25,146 nucleotides of DNA from Eubacterium sp. UBA5416 (lineage in GTDB: Bacteria > Bacillota > Clostridia > Lachnospirales > Lachnospiraceae): contig DHNM01000050.1 in the NCBI GenBank assembly GCA_002409525.1, positions 38,221 to 63,366 on the forward strand, given 5' to 3'. Both the position numbers and the translations under genes were made by a program. This document shows, one piece after another, positions 1 through 7,003 of this stretch. The notes beneath the pieces are model-generated. The model was given only the letters and a program-made list of their open reading frames with translations. It had not been told where the DNA came from and ran no database searches. Numbering within the stretch: the first letter of the stretch is position 1; the number at the start of each line of letters is the position of its first letter.

Positions 1-92
1 TATGATACACGGATTGTTACGCTCTTCGAGCTCTCACAATCCTAAAAACATTCGAATTCCACCCTAATCGGGCTGCATTCTCATGTTTTTGC

Positions 93-147
93 GGGTCCCA
101 AGATCATGCTTTTTCATGCAAGCATGAAACGCAGGACCTTTTGACCC
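93..147. repeat. Hairpin-forming palindromic region upstream of the flavodoxin gene
   Basis: Bases 1-179 hold no gene that I can support. Within them TTTCATGC (112-119) and GCATGAAA (122-129) form an 8-base inverted repeat, and GGTCC (94-98) can pair with GGACC (134-138) outside it, giving a two-tier hairpin. The 3' edge CTTTTGACCC (138-147) is also found at 9439-9448 in the palindrome before thioredoxin. It could be a REP-like repeat, an mRNA leader structure, or an operator for the downstream OhrR-type regulator. No convincing -35/-10 pair was seen here. The arms are visible in the sequence; the role is unknown. Confidence 0.4.
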
Positions 148-179
148 TGGTATCAAATAATTTAAGGAGGATTTTTTAA

Positions 180-605
180 ATGAACAAAGTTGTATATGCT
201 TCAAGGGGTGGTAATACGAAAAAGGTTGCCGGAGCGGTCGCAAAGGGGGCCTCTGCGAAAGCAGTTTCCGTTGAAGAGGCGAATCTCACAGAACCGGTTG
301 ATATTCTCTTTGTGGGAGGGTCTATCTACGCGGGCAAGATTGATGGAAAGCTCCGTGACTTTTTATCCGGCCTGAAAAAGGACCAGGTGAAGAGGGTTGC
401 CGTATTTGGTACAGCTGCAGGTAAAAAGTCGGCACTTCCTGAAGTGAAGGAAATTTTGAACCCGAAGGGCATTTCGGTTATCGGCGATGCTTTTCAGTGC
501 AAAGGAAAATTTCTGATGGTCAACAGTGGACATCCGAATGCAGATGATCTGAAACAGGCTGAGGCTTTTGCAAAACGTGTCAGTGGGACACATTCTCATG
601 AATGA
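180..605 (+). CDS. Flavodoxin-like domain protein
   Basis: A 141-residue single-domain protein with a flavodoxin fold signature. The N-terminal strand is followed by a glycine/Ser/Thr-rich FMN-phosphate loop (YASRGGNTKKVA, residues 6-17), then a GGSIYAGKID loop near residue 50 and a GTAAGKKS loop near residue 80. Such proteins bind FMN and act in the cytoplasm as small electron carriers or as flavodoxin-type reductase domains; the partner is unknown. The start has an ideal AAGGAGG (164-170) nine bases upstream. The stop overlaps the start of the OhrR-type regulator by eight bases, so the two are almost certainly co-translated and the flavoprotein is probably a target of that regulator. The family call is good; a specific function cannot be given. 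Confidence 0.8.
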   Translation: MNKVVYASRGGNTKKVAGAVAKGASAKAVSVEEANLTEPVDILFVGGSIYAGKIDGKLRDFLSGLKKDQVKRVAVFGTAAGKKSALPEVKEILNPKGISVIGDAFQCKGKFLMVNSGHPNADDLKQAEAFAKRVSGTHSHE

Positions 606-1026
606 CCAGATTTTAAAACTCGAAAACCAGCTGTGCTTCCCGCTTTATGCGGCTGCAAAACAGGTAGTGAATCGCTATAAACCTTATCTTGATGAGATTG
701 ATCTGACATATACACAGTATATCTCTATGATGGTTCTCTGGGAGCATAAGAGTATCGGCGTAAAGGAGATGGGGAGATACCTGCATCTCGACTCCGGAAC
801 GCTGACACCGCTATTAAAACGTCTTGAGAAAAAAGGTTATGTCACACGCAAGCGTTCCGGCAGGGACGAACGTTCGGTGATTATAACGATTACAGAAGCA
901 GGGGAAAAATTAAAGAAAAGGGCAGCGGAAGTTCCTCTCAAGATGAAAGGATGTATCCCGCTGACCAGAGAAGAAGCACAGACTTTGTATAAACTTCTAT
1001 ATAAAATATTGGATCAGGAAGTATAA
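598..1026 (+). CDS. ohrR: OhrR-type MarR family peroxide-sensing repressor
   Basis: A 142-residue MarR-family winged-helix regulator. The N-terminal stretch KLENQLCFPLY places Cys13 where Bacillus OhrR has its peroxide-reactive cysteine. Tyr27 and Tyr38 match the two tyrosines that hydrogen-bond it. The recognition region SGTLTPLLKRLEKKGYVTR and the wing RDERSV are intact. OhrR proteins repress peroxide-response genes until organic hydroperoxide oxidises the cysteine. I chose ATG at 598 over an upstream TTG at 568 because homology begins there and it overlaps the flavodoxin stop by eight bases. The usual target ohr is not in the window; the flavodoxin gene is the likely co-regulated partner. 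The 3' end overlaps the convergent LysR gene by 13 bases. The subfamily call rests on motif similarity from memory. Confidence 0.82.
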   Translation: MNDQILKLENQLCFPLYAAAKQVVNRYKPYLDEIDLTYTQYISMMVLWEHKSIGVKEMGRYLHLDSGTLTPLLKRLEKKGYVTRKRSGRDERSVIITITEAGEKLKKRAAEVPLKMKGCIPLTREEAQTLYKLLYKILDQEV

Positions 1027-1916
1027 TGTTTCACGGTTTTGTTGTATTCTTTCATGATATTCTGCAGAATATCCATATGCCTGAAGTCATTATGGTAGAG
1101 GATATTGATTTCTCGGATCATACTCAGATTTTCAATCGGCAGAACCGTGATTTTTCCCTTCTTCAGTTCATCCAGACAAACGCTGCGCGCGAGTATTGAA
1201 ACGCCGATACCCCGTCGGATCAGATCTTTGATGGTAGCGATGTTATCTACCTCAAGAATGACGTTGAAATCATCGAGTGAAATATTGCGGCTTTCAAGGT
1301 TTGCCGTGAACAGATTCCGGGTATCGGAACTTGAACTTCGAAGGATTAACGGCTGTTTTTTGAGTTCATTGATTGTTACCATCTTCTTCTTAGCGAGTGG
1401 GTTGTTGTTCGAAACAACCAAAACCAGAGAATCCGTGTCAAGAAGAAGAGAGTTGATGCTGGGGTCTGAGATATTCCCCTCTGCGACAGCCAGATCCAGC
1501 TCGAAATTTTTTAACATGTCATAAAGATTATTTATAGAGCTAGTAACAATTTTTATATTAGTTCCCGGATTCTGGGAACTGTATTTTCCCAGAACCTCCA
1601 CTACAGCGTTGCTCTCAGCCGTGTGTGTGATGCCCACTCTGAGATGCCGTATCTGCCTCTTTTCATCGGCAAGTTCTTGCTTCATTCTTTCGTATAAAGC
1701 GATATTCCTTCGCGCATATCGAATTACATAATCCCCTGAATTGGTTGGCTTTATCCTGTTTCCGGAGCGATTGAACAGTTTCACATGCAGTTCCTGTTCT
1801 AATTGCTTGATGTGCTGAGTCACGGCCGGCTGTGTCAGTGACAGGTGTTCCGCAGCTTTCGTGTAACTTTCATATTCGACTACAGCGAGCAGTGTATATA
1901 GTTTTGTGTCAATCAA
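1014..1916 (-). CDS. LysR family transcriptional regulator
   Basis: A 300-residue protein of standard LysR length. An N-terminal winged helix-turn-helix lies at residues 1-60 (AVVEYESYTKAAEHLSLTQPAVTQHIKQLEQELHVKLFNR), followed by a linker helix and a two-lobe effector-binding domain from about residue 90. LysR proteins are usually activators that bind a small inducer and act on a divergent promoter. Here the divergent genes are the two CHR-family transporters, so these are its probable targets. The start is TTG at 1916, supported by GAGGTGAT just upstream and by the position where LysR homology begins. The end overlaps ohrR tail to tail. The inducer cannot be told from sequence. Confidence 0.88.
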   Translation of the reverse strand: MIDTKLYTLLAVVEYESYTKAAEHLSLTQPAVTQHIKQLEQELHVKLFNRSGNRIKPTNSGDYVIRYARRNIALYERMKQELADEKRQIRHLRVGITHTAESNAVVEVLGKYSSQNPGTNIKIVTSSINNLYDMLKNFELDLAVAEGNISDPSINSLLLDTDSLVLVVSNNNPLAKKKMVTINELKKQPLILRSSSSDTRNLFTANLESRNISLDDFNVILEVDNIATIKDLIRRGIGVSILARSVCLDELKKGKITVLPIENLSMIREINILYHNDFRHMDILQNIMKEYNKTVKHYTS

Positions 1917-1934
1917 GTAATCACCTCATTTCCC

Positions 1935-2003
1935 TTCGTATAACGAATAATTATGACTGGTAAATTAATCATAAGTTAACATTATGATATTTTTATATAT
2001 AAT
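1935..2003. promoter_or_regulatory. Divergent LysR/CHR promoters with overlapping operators
   Basis: For the plus-strand transporters, -35 TTAACA (1976-1981) and -10 TATAAT (1998-2003) are 16 bases apart. For the minus-strand lysR gene a weaker pair reads TTAACT (plus 1974-1979) and CATAAT (plus 1950-1955), 18 bases apart. The two -35 boxes share the palindrome GTTAAC. Around it, ATCATAA (1968-1974) and TTATGAT (1982-1988) form a perfect 7-base inverted repeat, and a third ATTATGA half-site lies at 1950-1956. TTCGT/ACGAA (1935-1947) is another small palindrome. This is a typical layout for LysR autoregulation plus control of a divergent operon. Binding itself is inference. Confidence 0.6.
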
Positions 2004-2078
2004 AGTAGCATAAACAGGAACGGGAAGCAACTGAAAACAGTCACGGAAGCTTAAAACGAAAAGAGGGGAAATGTTGAT

Positions 2079-2885
2079 TTGAAAAAATTATTATCGATAT
2101 TTGAAGTGTTTTTTAAAATTGGATTATTTACATTTGGGGGAGGCCTTGAGATGCTTCCTCTATTTAAAAAGGAATTGGTTTTTAAGCATCATTGGCTTAC
2201 GGAGGACGAATTGATGGATATCATCTCTATATCACAGTCCGTACCGGGGAGTCTGACAATCAACAGTGCGGCTTTCCTCGGAAGAACTATGGCAGGGATC
2301 AAAGGGGCGGTTTTCGCAATACTGGGTGCGGCGCTGGCCCCTATGCTCTGCATCGCTCTGTTTGTCGGAATACAGCCGCTGATTGATGGCAATGTATATG
2401 TGGACCGTTTTTTTACAGGGATACGCGCCGCGGTGGCAGGCCTGATCTTGAGCGCACTGTTTGATCTTCGCCGCCATGTACTCCAGTCTAAGGCTGATCT
2501 GGTGATTATGGCGGGTTCTTTTGCTGCAATTCAAGTGTTTGATATCAACTTTATTTACATTATTGCCTGCGGAATTCTGTGTTCGCTGTTCCTATATTTC
2601 CTGGCAAATAAAAATAAAATCGGGACAGCTGTTATATTAGGAAGTAATTTAGCAATATCAGCGATCAACTACAGAACTGCCTATGTGTTCTGGGCTATAT
2701 TTGGTCTTGCTTATATCTGTTATCAATATGACAAATACCTGATACGTAAGAGAATAGGAAATGAGAGCAACGATAAAAAGGATACAGCGGTAAAGGCTGA
2801 AAAAACAGAAAAAAGGAGAAGAAGCGAGTCGAAGAGTACAAAGAATTATGAATTGAAAGGGGAGGAAGCAAATGCTAATACTTGA
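2079..2885 (+). CDS. Chromate transporter (CHR) family protein, first subunit
   Basis: A 268-residue membrane protein of the short CHR family, in which two half-size proteins form the transporter. The signature FTFGGGLEMLPL (residues 17-28), WLTEDELMDIISISQS and several hydrophobic segments up to about residue 225 are visible. The final 45 residues are a charged Lys/Glu/Arg tail, unusual for the family. The conserved PGP motif reads PGS (residues 56-58). The start is TTG at 2079 because the nearby ATG at 2071 hits a stop after three codons; GAGGGG ends ten bases upstream. It overlaps the second subunit by 14 bases. The family is named for chromate efflux, but many clostridial members have unproven substrates, so chromate export is only a possibility. 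Confidence 0.8.
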   Translation: MKKLLSIFEVFFKIGLFTFGGGLEMLPLFKKELVFKHHWLTEDELMDIISISQSVPGSLTINSAAFLGRTMAGIKGAVFAILGAALAPMLCIALFVGIQPLIDGNVYVDRFFTGIRAAVAGLILSALFDLRRHVLQSKADLVIMAGSFAAIQVFDINFIYIIACGILCSLFLYFLANKNKIGTAVILGSNLAISAINYRTAYVFWAIFGLAYICYQYDKYLIRKRIGNESNDKKDTAVKAEKTEKRRRSESKSTKNYELKGEEANANT

Positions 2886-3435
2886 ATTGTTTTTGAGGTT
2901 TTTTAAGCTTGGTTTTATAAGCTTTGGCGGAGGCTACGCGATCATTCCCTTATTATATAAAGAAGTGTCAGGAATATGGCGTGTGACAAAGACGCAATTT
3001 GCCAATCTGATTGGTCTGTTTGAACTGACCCCCGGGTCTGTAACCGTAAATGCTGCAGGGTATGTGGGGTATCAGATTGGAAAAATACCGGGAGCTGTGT
3101 TATCAACCATAGGTGTCATACTGCCATCCTTTATTCTGATGCTGATTATTAGCAGCCTGCTAAAGAAATTTTCTGAAAATGACATTACAAAGGAAGTGAT
3201 CCGCGGAGTCAGGCCGGCAGCGATGGGAATCATGTGCTCTTCACTGATCTTTTTTATCGGAACCTCTATTATAGAAGCGGGGAAAATGCCAAAATCGATC
3301 TCTGATCCACTGGTCATCAGCATACCGTCTCTTATTATTGCAGTGCTGAGTTTTTATGCTGTGCACAAAAAGAATGTGAATCCGATCTGGGTTACGCTGG
3401 GAGCGGGTGCTCTCGGAGTTTTACTCGTAAAATAA
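2872..3435 (+). CDS. Chromate transporter (CHR) family protein, second subunit
   Basis: A 187-residue partner of the preceding CHR protein. It has the N-terminal amphipathic FFKLGFISFGGGYAIIPLLYKE signature, the ELTPGSVTVNAAGYVGY segment (residues 51-67), and four or five hydrophobic helices ending at the C-terminus. It lacks the charged tail of the first subunit. As in that subunit, the family PGP motif is PGS (residues 54-56). The start ATG has GGGGAGGAAG directly upstream and overlaps the first gene by 14 bases, showing translational coupling and a probable heterodimer in the cytoplasmic membrane. No terminator is visible after it, so reading into the rpsL region is possible. The substrate is not determined. 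Confidence 0.8.
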   Translation: MLILELFLRFFKLGFISFGGGYAIIPLLYKEVSGIWRVTKTQFANLIGLFELTPGSVTVNAAGYVGYQIGKIPGAVLSTIGVILPSFILMLIISSLLKKFSENDITKEVIRGVRPAAMGIMCSSLIFFIGTSIIEAGKMPKSISDPLVISIPSLIIAVLSFYAVHKKNVNPIWVTLGAGALGVLLVK

Positions 3436-3462
3436 CAGAAACTGACAGAATTGAAAAAAACC

Positions 3463-3491
3463 TTGACTTTTGGCATTTTAAAGGATATAAT
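3463..3491 (+). promoter_or_regulatory. Promoter of the str operon
   Basis: TTGACT (3463-3468) and TATAAT (3486-3491) are separated by 17 bases, close to the sigma-A consensus. About 100 bases of untranslated leader follow before rpsL. The leader contains CCG(N8)CGG at about 3563-3576 but no terminator, so attenuation is not obvious. Confidence 0.85.
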
Positions 3492-3601
3492 ATCTGAGCG
3501 TGCATAGATGTACGATCTTTTTGTGCGCAGATTTTATATAAGAAAGTAAGCAACCGGGTACCCCGTTTTAATACGGAGATTCTATCAGGAGGTGAAATGG
3601 A

Positions 3602-4015
3602 ATGCCAACATTCAATCAGTTAGTAAGAAAAGGACGTCAGACTACATCTAAAAAGTCTACCGCTCCGGCTCTGCAGAAAAACTTTAACTCTCTGCAAAAG
3701 AGAACAACCGATTTGTCTTCACCACAGAAACGTGGAGTTTGCACAGCGGTAAAGACAGCAACACCTAAGAAGCCGAATTCAGCGCTCAGAAAGATCGCCA
3801 GAGTTCGTCTCTCCAATGGTATCGAAGTGACAAGTTATATTCCCGGTGAAGGACATAACCTTCAGGAACATAGTGTTGTCCTGATTCGTGGAGGAAGAGT
3901 TAAGGACCTGCCAGGTACAAGATACCACATTATCCGTGGCACACTGGATACTGCAGGTGTAGCTAACAGAAAACAGGCCCGTTCCAAATACGGTGCTAAA
4001 AGACCTAAAAAATAA
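3602..4015 (+). CDS. rpsL: 30S ribosomal protein S12
   Basis: S12, 137 residues, of the decoding centre of the small subunit. It is the Gram-positive form, with about 14 extra residues near positions 20-40 compared with the E. coli protein. The decoding loop TPKKPNSALRK (residues 54-64) and GGRVKDLPG (97-105) are intact, so Lys57 and Lys101, the positions changed in streptomycin-resistant mutants, are wild type. Asp102 is the residue methylthiolated in many bacteria. A perfect AGGAGGTGA (3587-3595) lies six bases before the ATG. It is the first gene of rpsL-rpsG-fusA-tuf. Confidence 0.98.
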   Translation: MPTFNQLVRKGRQTTSKKSTAPALQKNFNSLQKRTTDLSSPQKRGVCTAVKTATPKKPNSALRKIARVRLSNGIEVTSYIPGEGHNLQEHSVVLIRGGRVKDLPGTRYHIIRGTLDTAGVANRKQARSKYGAKRPKK

Positions 4016-4030
4016 TTATAACCTGGGTCT

Positions 4031-4136
4031 TTAGTCTGCGGTTTTAGCAGGCTTACTAATATTCGAGTTTTCTTGTATCACAGATATCTATGATTGTACG
4101 GTATTCCTTGACCTTTCACGGTTGCAGGTTAATAGA
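4031..4136 (+). promoter_or_regulatory. rpsL-rpsG intercistronic region with hairpin and possible internal promoter
   Basis: The 199-base gap between rpsL and rpsG is long for this operon. It holds a small hairpin, CTGC (4036-4039) with GCAG (4047-4050), flanked by TTAGT and ACTAA (4031-4059). A possible promoter follows: TTGACC (4108-4113) and AATAGA (4131-4136), 17 bases apart; the -10 is poor. In E. coli, S7 represses its operon by binding the rpsL-rpsG intercistronic RNA, so an S7 site here is plausible but not shown by any motif I recognise. Confidence 0.35.
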
Positions 4137-4214
4137 GAATTTACCAGTGCGAACATACATTTTATGTGTGAGTACCTGAGATCTAATCGGATTATGATTA
4201 AGGAGGGAAGTAAC

Positions 4215-4685
4215 GTGCCACGTAAAGGACATACTCAAAAGAGAGATGTTTTAGCAGATCCGTTGTACAAAAACAAAGTGGTAACCAAACTTATCAATAA
4301 CATTATGCTTGATGGTAAGAAAGGTGTTGCACAGAAGATTGTATACGGTGCATTTGCTAAAGCGGAAGAAAAAGCTGGAAAGCCAGCTATTGAAGTATTT
4401 GAAGAAGCTATGAATAATATCATGCCGGTTCTTGAAGTAAAAGCAAGACGAATCGGCGGGGCTACGTATCAGGTTCCGATTGAGGTAAGACCGGACAGAC
4501 GCCAGACATTAGCTCTTCGCTGGATTACGACTTATGCTCGTAAGAGGGGCGAAAAGACGATGGAAGACAGACTGGCCAATGAGCTTCTGGATGCGATGAA
4601 TAATACAGGCGCATCCGTTAAGAAAAAAGAAGACATGCATAAGATGGCAGAATCTAATAAGGCATTTGCCCATTACAGATTTTGA
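4215..4685 (+). CDS. rpsG: 30S ribosomal protein S7
   Basis: S7, 156 residues, organises the 3' major domain (head) of 16S rRNA. The sequence begins with the near-invariant PRKGHTQKRDVLADPLY and carries the conserved RRIGGATYQVPIEVRPDRR segment, with the normal length for bacteria. I use GTG at 4215: AGGAGGG (4201-4207) is seven bases upstream and S7 homology starts exactly here. An upstream in-frame ATG at 4122 would add 31 unrelated residues with no ribosome binding site, so it was not used. Confidence 0.97.
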   Translation: MPRKGHTQKRDVLADPLYKNKVVTKLINNIMLDGKKGVAQKIVYGAFAKAEEKAGKPAIEVFEEAMNNIMPVLEVKARRIGGATYQVPIEVRPDRRQTLALRWITTYARKRGEKTMEDRLANELLDAMNNTGASVKKKEDMHKMAESNKAFAHYRF

Positions 4686-4709
4686 TCGATGCAGGTTTTA
4701 GGTGAGAAA

Positions 4710-4730
4710 GATTTGGCTTACAGCCGAATC
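4710..4730 (+). other. RNA hairpin in the rpsG-fusA gap
   Basis: Bases 4710-4718 pair with 4722-4730 in a nine-base stem with one G-U wobble and a three-base loop. A second, weaker hairpin GTTTTA/TAAAAC (4737-4751) ends at the fusA ribosome binding site. There is no T-run, so it is not an intrinsic terminator. It may act in mRNA processing or in setting EF-G translation. Confidence 0.4.
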
Positions 4731-4765
4731 GGACTCGTTTTATACTAAAACAGGAGGAAAAAATT

Positions 4766-6880
4766 TTGGCTAGGGATTATCCATTAGAGAGAGTCAGAAA
4801 TATCGGTATTATGGCACATATAGATGCAGGTAAGACAACTCTTACCGAACGCATCTTGTACTATACCGGTGTTAATTATAAAATTGGTGATACTCACGAA
4901 GGAACTGCCACCATGGATTGGATGGAACAGGAACAGGAACGTGGGATCACAATTACTTCAGCCGCCACCACCTGTCATTGGACACACGAGAAGGAAGGTG
5001 TGCCGGAGCCGGGCGCTCTGGAACATCGTATCAACATTATTGATACTCCCGGTCACGTTGACTTTACTGTAGAAGTAGAGAGATCTTTACGTGTACTTGA
5101 CGGAGCAATCGGTGTATTTAGTGCAAAGGGCGGCGTCGAGCCTCAGTCTGAGAATGTATGGCGTCAGGCAGATACCTACAATGTACCTCGTATGGCATTT
5201 GTCAATAAGATGGATGTTATGGGCGCTGATTTCTACGGCTGCGTAGACCAGATCAGGACTCGATTAGGGAAAAATGCAATTATACTTCAGCTGCCAATCG
5301 GAAAAGAGGATAGCTTTAAAGGTATCATCGATCTGATGGAAATGAAGGCCTACATCTATAATGATGAAAAGGGCGTTGACATCACGATTGAAGAGATTCC
5401 GGATGACATGAAGGAAGATGCTGAACTTTACCGTTCTGAGATGATTGAGAAGATCTGCGAGCTGGATGACGACCTGACGATGCGCTATCTGGAGGATGAT
5501 ATTCCGTCTGAGGACGAGATGAAAACTGTTCTGAGAAAAGCTACCTGTGACGGCACCGCAATTCCGGTATGCTGTGGTTCAGCTTATAAGAACAAAGGCG
5601 TTCAGAAAGTTCTGGATGCTGTCATTGATTATATGCCTTCACCAATTGACATTCCGCCAATCGACGGAACTGATATGGAAGGGAATGAAGTAGTCAGACA
5701 TTCTTCTGACGATGAGCCTTTTTCGGCTCTTGCGTTTAAGATCATGACTGATCCGTTTGTAGGCAGACTGGCATACTTCAGAGTATATTCCGGTACAATG
5801 AAAGCCGGATCTTATGTATATAATTCTACAAAAGATAAGAAAGAACGTGTCGGACGTATTCTTCAGATGCATGCGAACAAGAGACAGGAGAGAGATATTG
5901 TGTACTCCGGTGAGATTGCCGCAGCAATCGGACTAAAGGTTACGTCCACAGGTGATACACTTTGCGATGAGGAACATCCGGTAATCCTCGAGTCTATGGA
6001 ATTCCCGGATCCGGTTATCGAACTGGCAATTGAGCCTAAGACAAAAGCCGGTCAGACAAAACTCGGTGAAGCTCTTGCAAAACTTGCAGAGGAAGACCCG
6101 ACGTTCCGTGCTCATACGAATGAGGATACAGGACAGACAATCATAGCCGGAATGGGTGAGCTTCACCTTGAGGTTATCGTAGACCGTCTGCTGCGTGAGT
6201 TCCATGTTGAGGCGAACGTTGGTGCCCCTCAGGTTGCATATAGAGAAACAATCACAAAACCGGCTGATATTGACAGCAAGTATATCAAACAGTCCGGTGG
6301 ACGTGGACAGTATGGACATTGTAAAGTTAAGTTTGAGCCTATGGACCCGAACGATGAAGAAACCTATAAGTTCGAAAACTCAGTTGTCGGCGGATCTATT
6401 CCGAAGGAATACATTCCGGCAGTTGACCAGGGTATTCAGGAGGCTATGAAAGCCGGTATTCTTGGAGGATTCCCGGTAGTGGGAATTGCCGCCAACGTAT
6501 ATGACGGATCCTATCATGAGGTCGATTCCTCAGAGATGGCATTCCATATCGCCGGTTCTATGGCATTTAAAGATGCTATGCGCAAGGGATCTCCGGTGCT
6601 TCTCGAGCCGATTATGAAAGTGGAAGTTTCCACTCCGGAAGATTATATGGGAGATGTTATCGGTGATATTAACTCCCGCCGCGGACGGATCGAGGGAATG
6701 GATGACATTGGCGGAGGAAAGATGATCCGCGGATTTGTTCCGCTGGGTGAGATGTTCGGATATGCGACAGATCTGCGTTCCAGGACACAGGGCCGTGGTA
6801 ATTACTCTATGTTCTTCGACCGTTATGAGCAGGTTCCGAAGTCTGTACAGGAAAAAGTTCTGTCTGCTGTAAGCAAATAG
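4766..6880 (+). CDS. fusA: Elongation factor G
   Basis: EF-G, 704 residues, the GTPase that drives translocation of tRNA and mRNA on the ribosome. The G1 loop AHIDAGKT is at residues 17-24, the switch region ends in QERGITI, G3 DTPGHVDF is at 93-100, G4 NKMD at 147-150, and GSA near 270. Domain IV (SGGRGQYGHCKVKFEP) and domain V (VIGDINSRRGRIEGM) are present, so all five domains are complete. The start is TTG at 4766, eight bases after AGGAGG (4752-4757), giving the expected N-terminus MARDYPLERVRNIGIMAHID. A TTG start on such a highly expressed gene is notable. It lies between rpsG and tuf in the usual order. Confidence 0.98.
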   Translation: MARDYPLERVRNIGIMAHIDAGKTTLTERILYYTGVNYKIGDTHEGTATMDWMEQEQERGITITSAATTCHWTHEKEGVPEPGALEHRINIIDTPGHVDFTVEVERSLRVLDGAIGVFSAKGGVEPQSENVWRQADTYNVPRMAFVNKMDVMGADFYGCVDQIRTRLGKNAIILQLPIGKEDSFKGIIDLMEMKAYIYNDEKGVDITIEEIPDDMKEDAELYRSEMIEKICELDDDLTMRYLEDDIPSEDEMKTVLRKATCDGTAIPVCCGSAYKNKGVQKVLDAVIDYMPSPIDIPPIDGTDMEGNEVVRHSSDDEPFSALAFKIMTDPFVGRLAYFRVYSGTMKAGSYVYNSTKDKKERVGRILQMHANKRQERDIVYSGEIAAAIGLKVTSTGDTLCDEEHPVILESMEFPDPVIELAIEPKTKAGQTKLGEALAKLAEEDPTFRAHTNEDTGQTIIAGMGELHLEVIVDRLLREFHVEANVGAPQVAYRETITKPADIDSKYIKQSGGRGQYGHCKVKFEPMDPNDEETYKFENSVVGGSIPKEYIPAVDQGIQEAMKAGILGGFPVVGIAANVYDGSYHEVDSSEMAFHIAGSMAFKDAMRKGSPVLLEPIMKVEVSTPEDYMGDVIGDINSRRGRIEGMDDIGGGKMIRGFVPLGEMFGYATDLRSRTQGRGNYSMFFDRYEQVPKSVQEKVLSAVSK

Positions 6881-6906
6881 AATGATAAGACAAAAACATA
6901 CTTGCA

Positions 6907-6939
6907 TTACCTTTGATTATGCAATATAATCAAGGGTAG
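6907..6939 (+). other. RNA hairpin in the fusA-tuf gap
   Basis: Bases 6910-6920 pair with 6926-6936 in an eleven-base stem with one wobble, extendable by up to three pairs to 6907/6939, and a GCAAT loop. No T-run follows. It sits about 50 bases before the tuf ribosome binding site and could separate fusA and tuf expression by RNA processing or stabilise tuf mRNA. The structure is seen; the role is inferred. Confidence 0.4.
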
Positions 6940-7003
6940 CAGGTTACGTAATAAAGAAATTTAAAAGCCCGTATGAGGGATATTGTTAAGGAGGAATTTT
7001 AAA

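Noticed and set aside
45..65. TTCGAAT-like T-loop of a tRNA
   Set aside because: The flanking bases do not pair into a T-stem, and no acceptor or anticodon arm fits.
3602..4015. Streptomycin-resistance changes in rpsL
   Set aside because: Lys57 and Lys101, the usual mutated positions, are wild type.
4122..4214. An upstream ATG start for rpsG
   Set aside because: It would add 31 unrelated residues with no ribosome binding site, while GTG at 4215 starts exactly where S7 begins.
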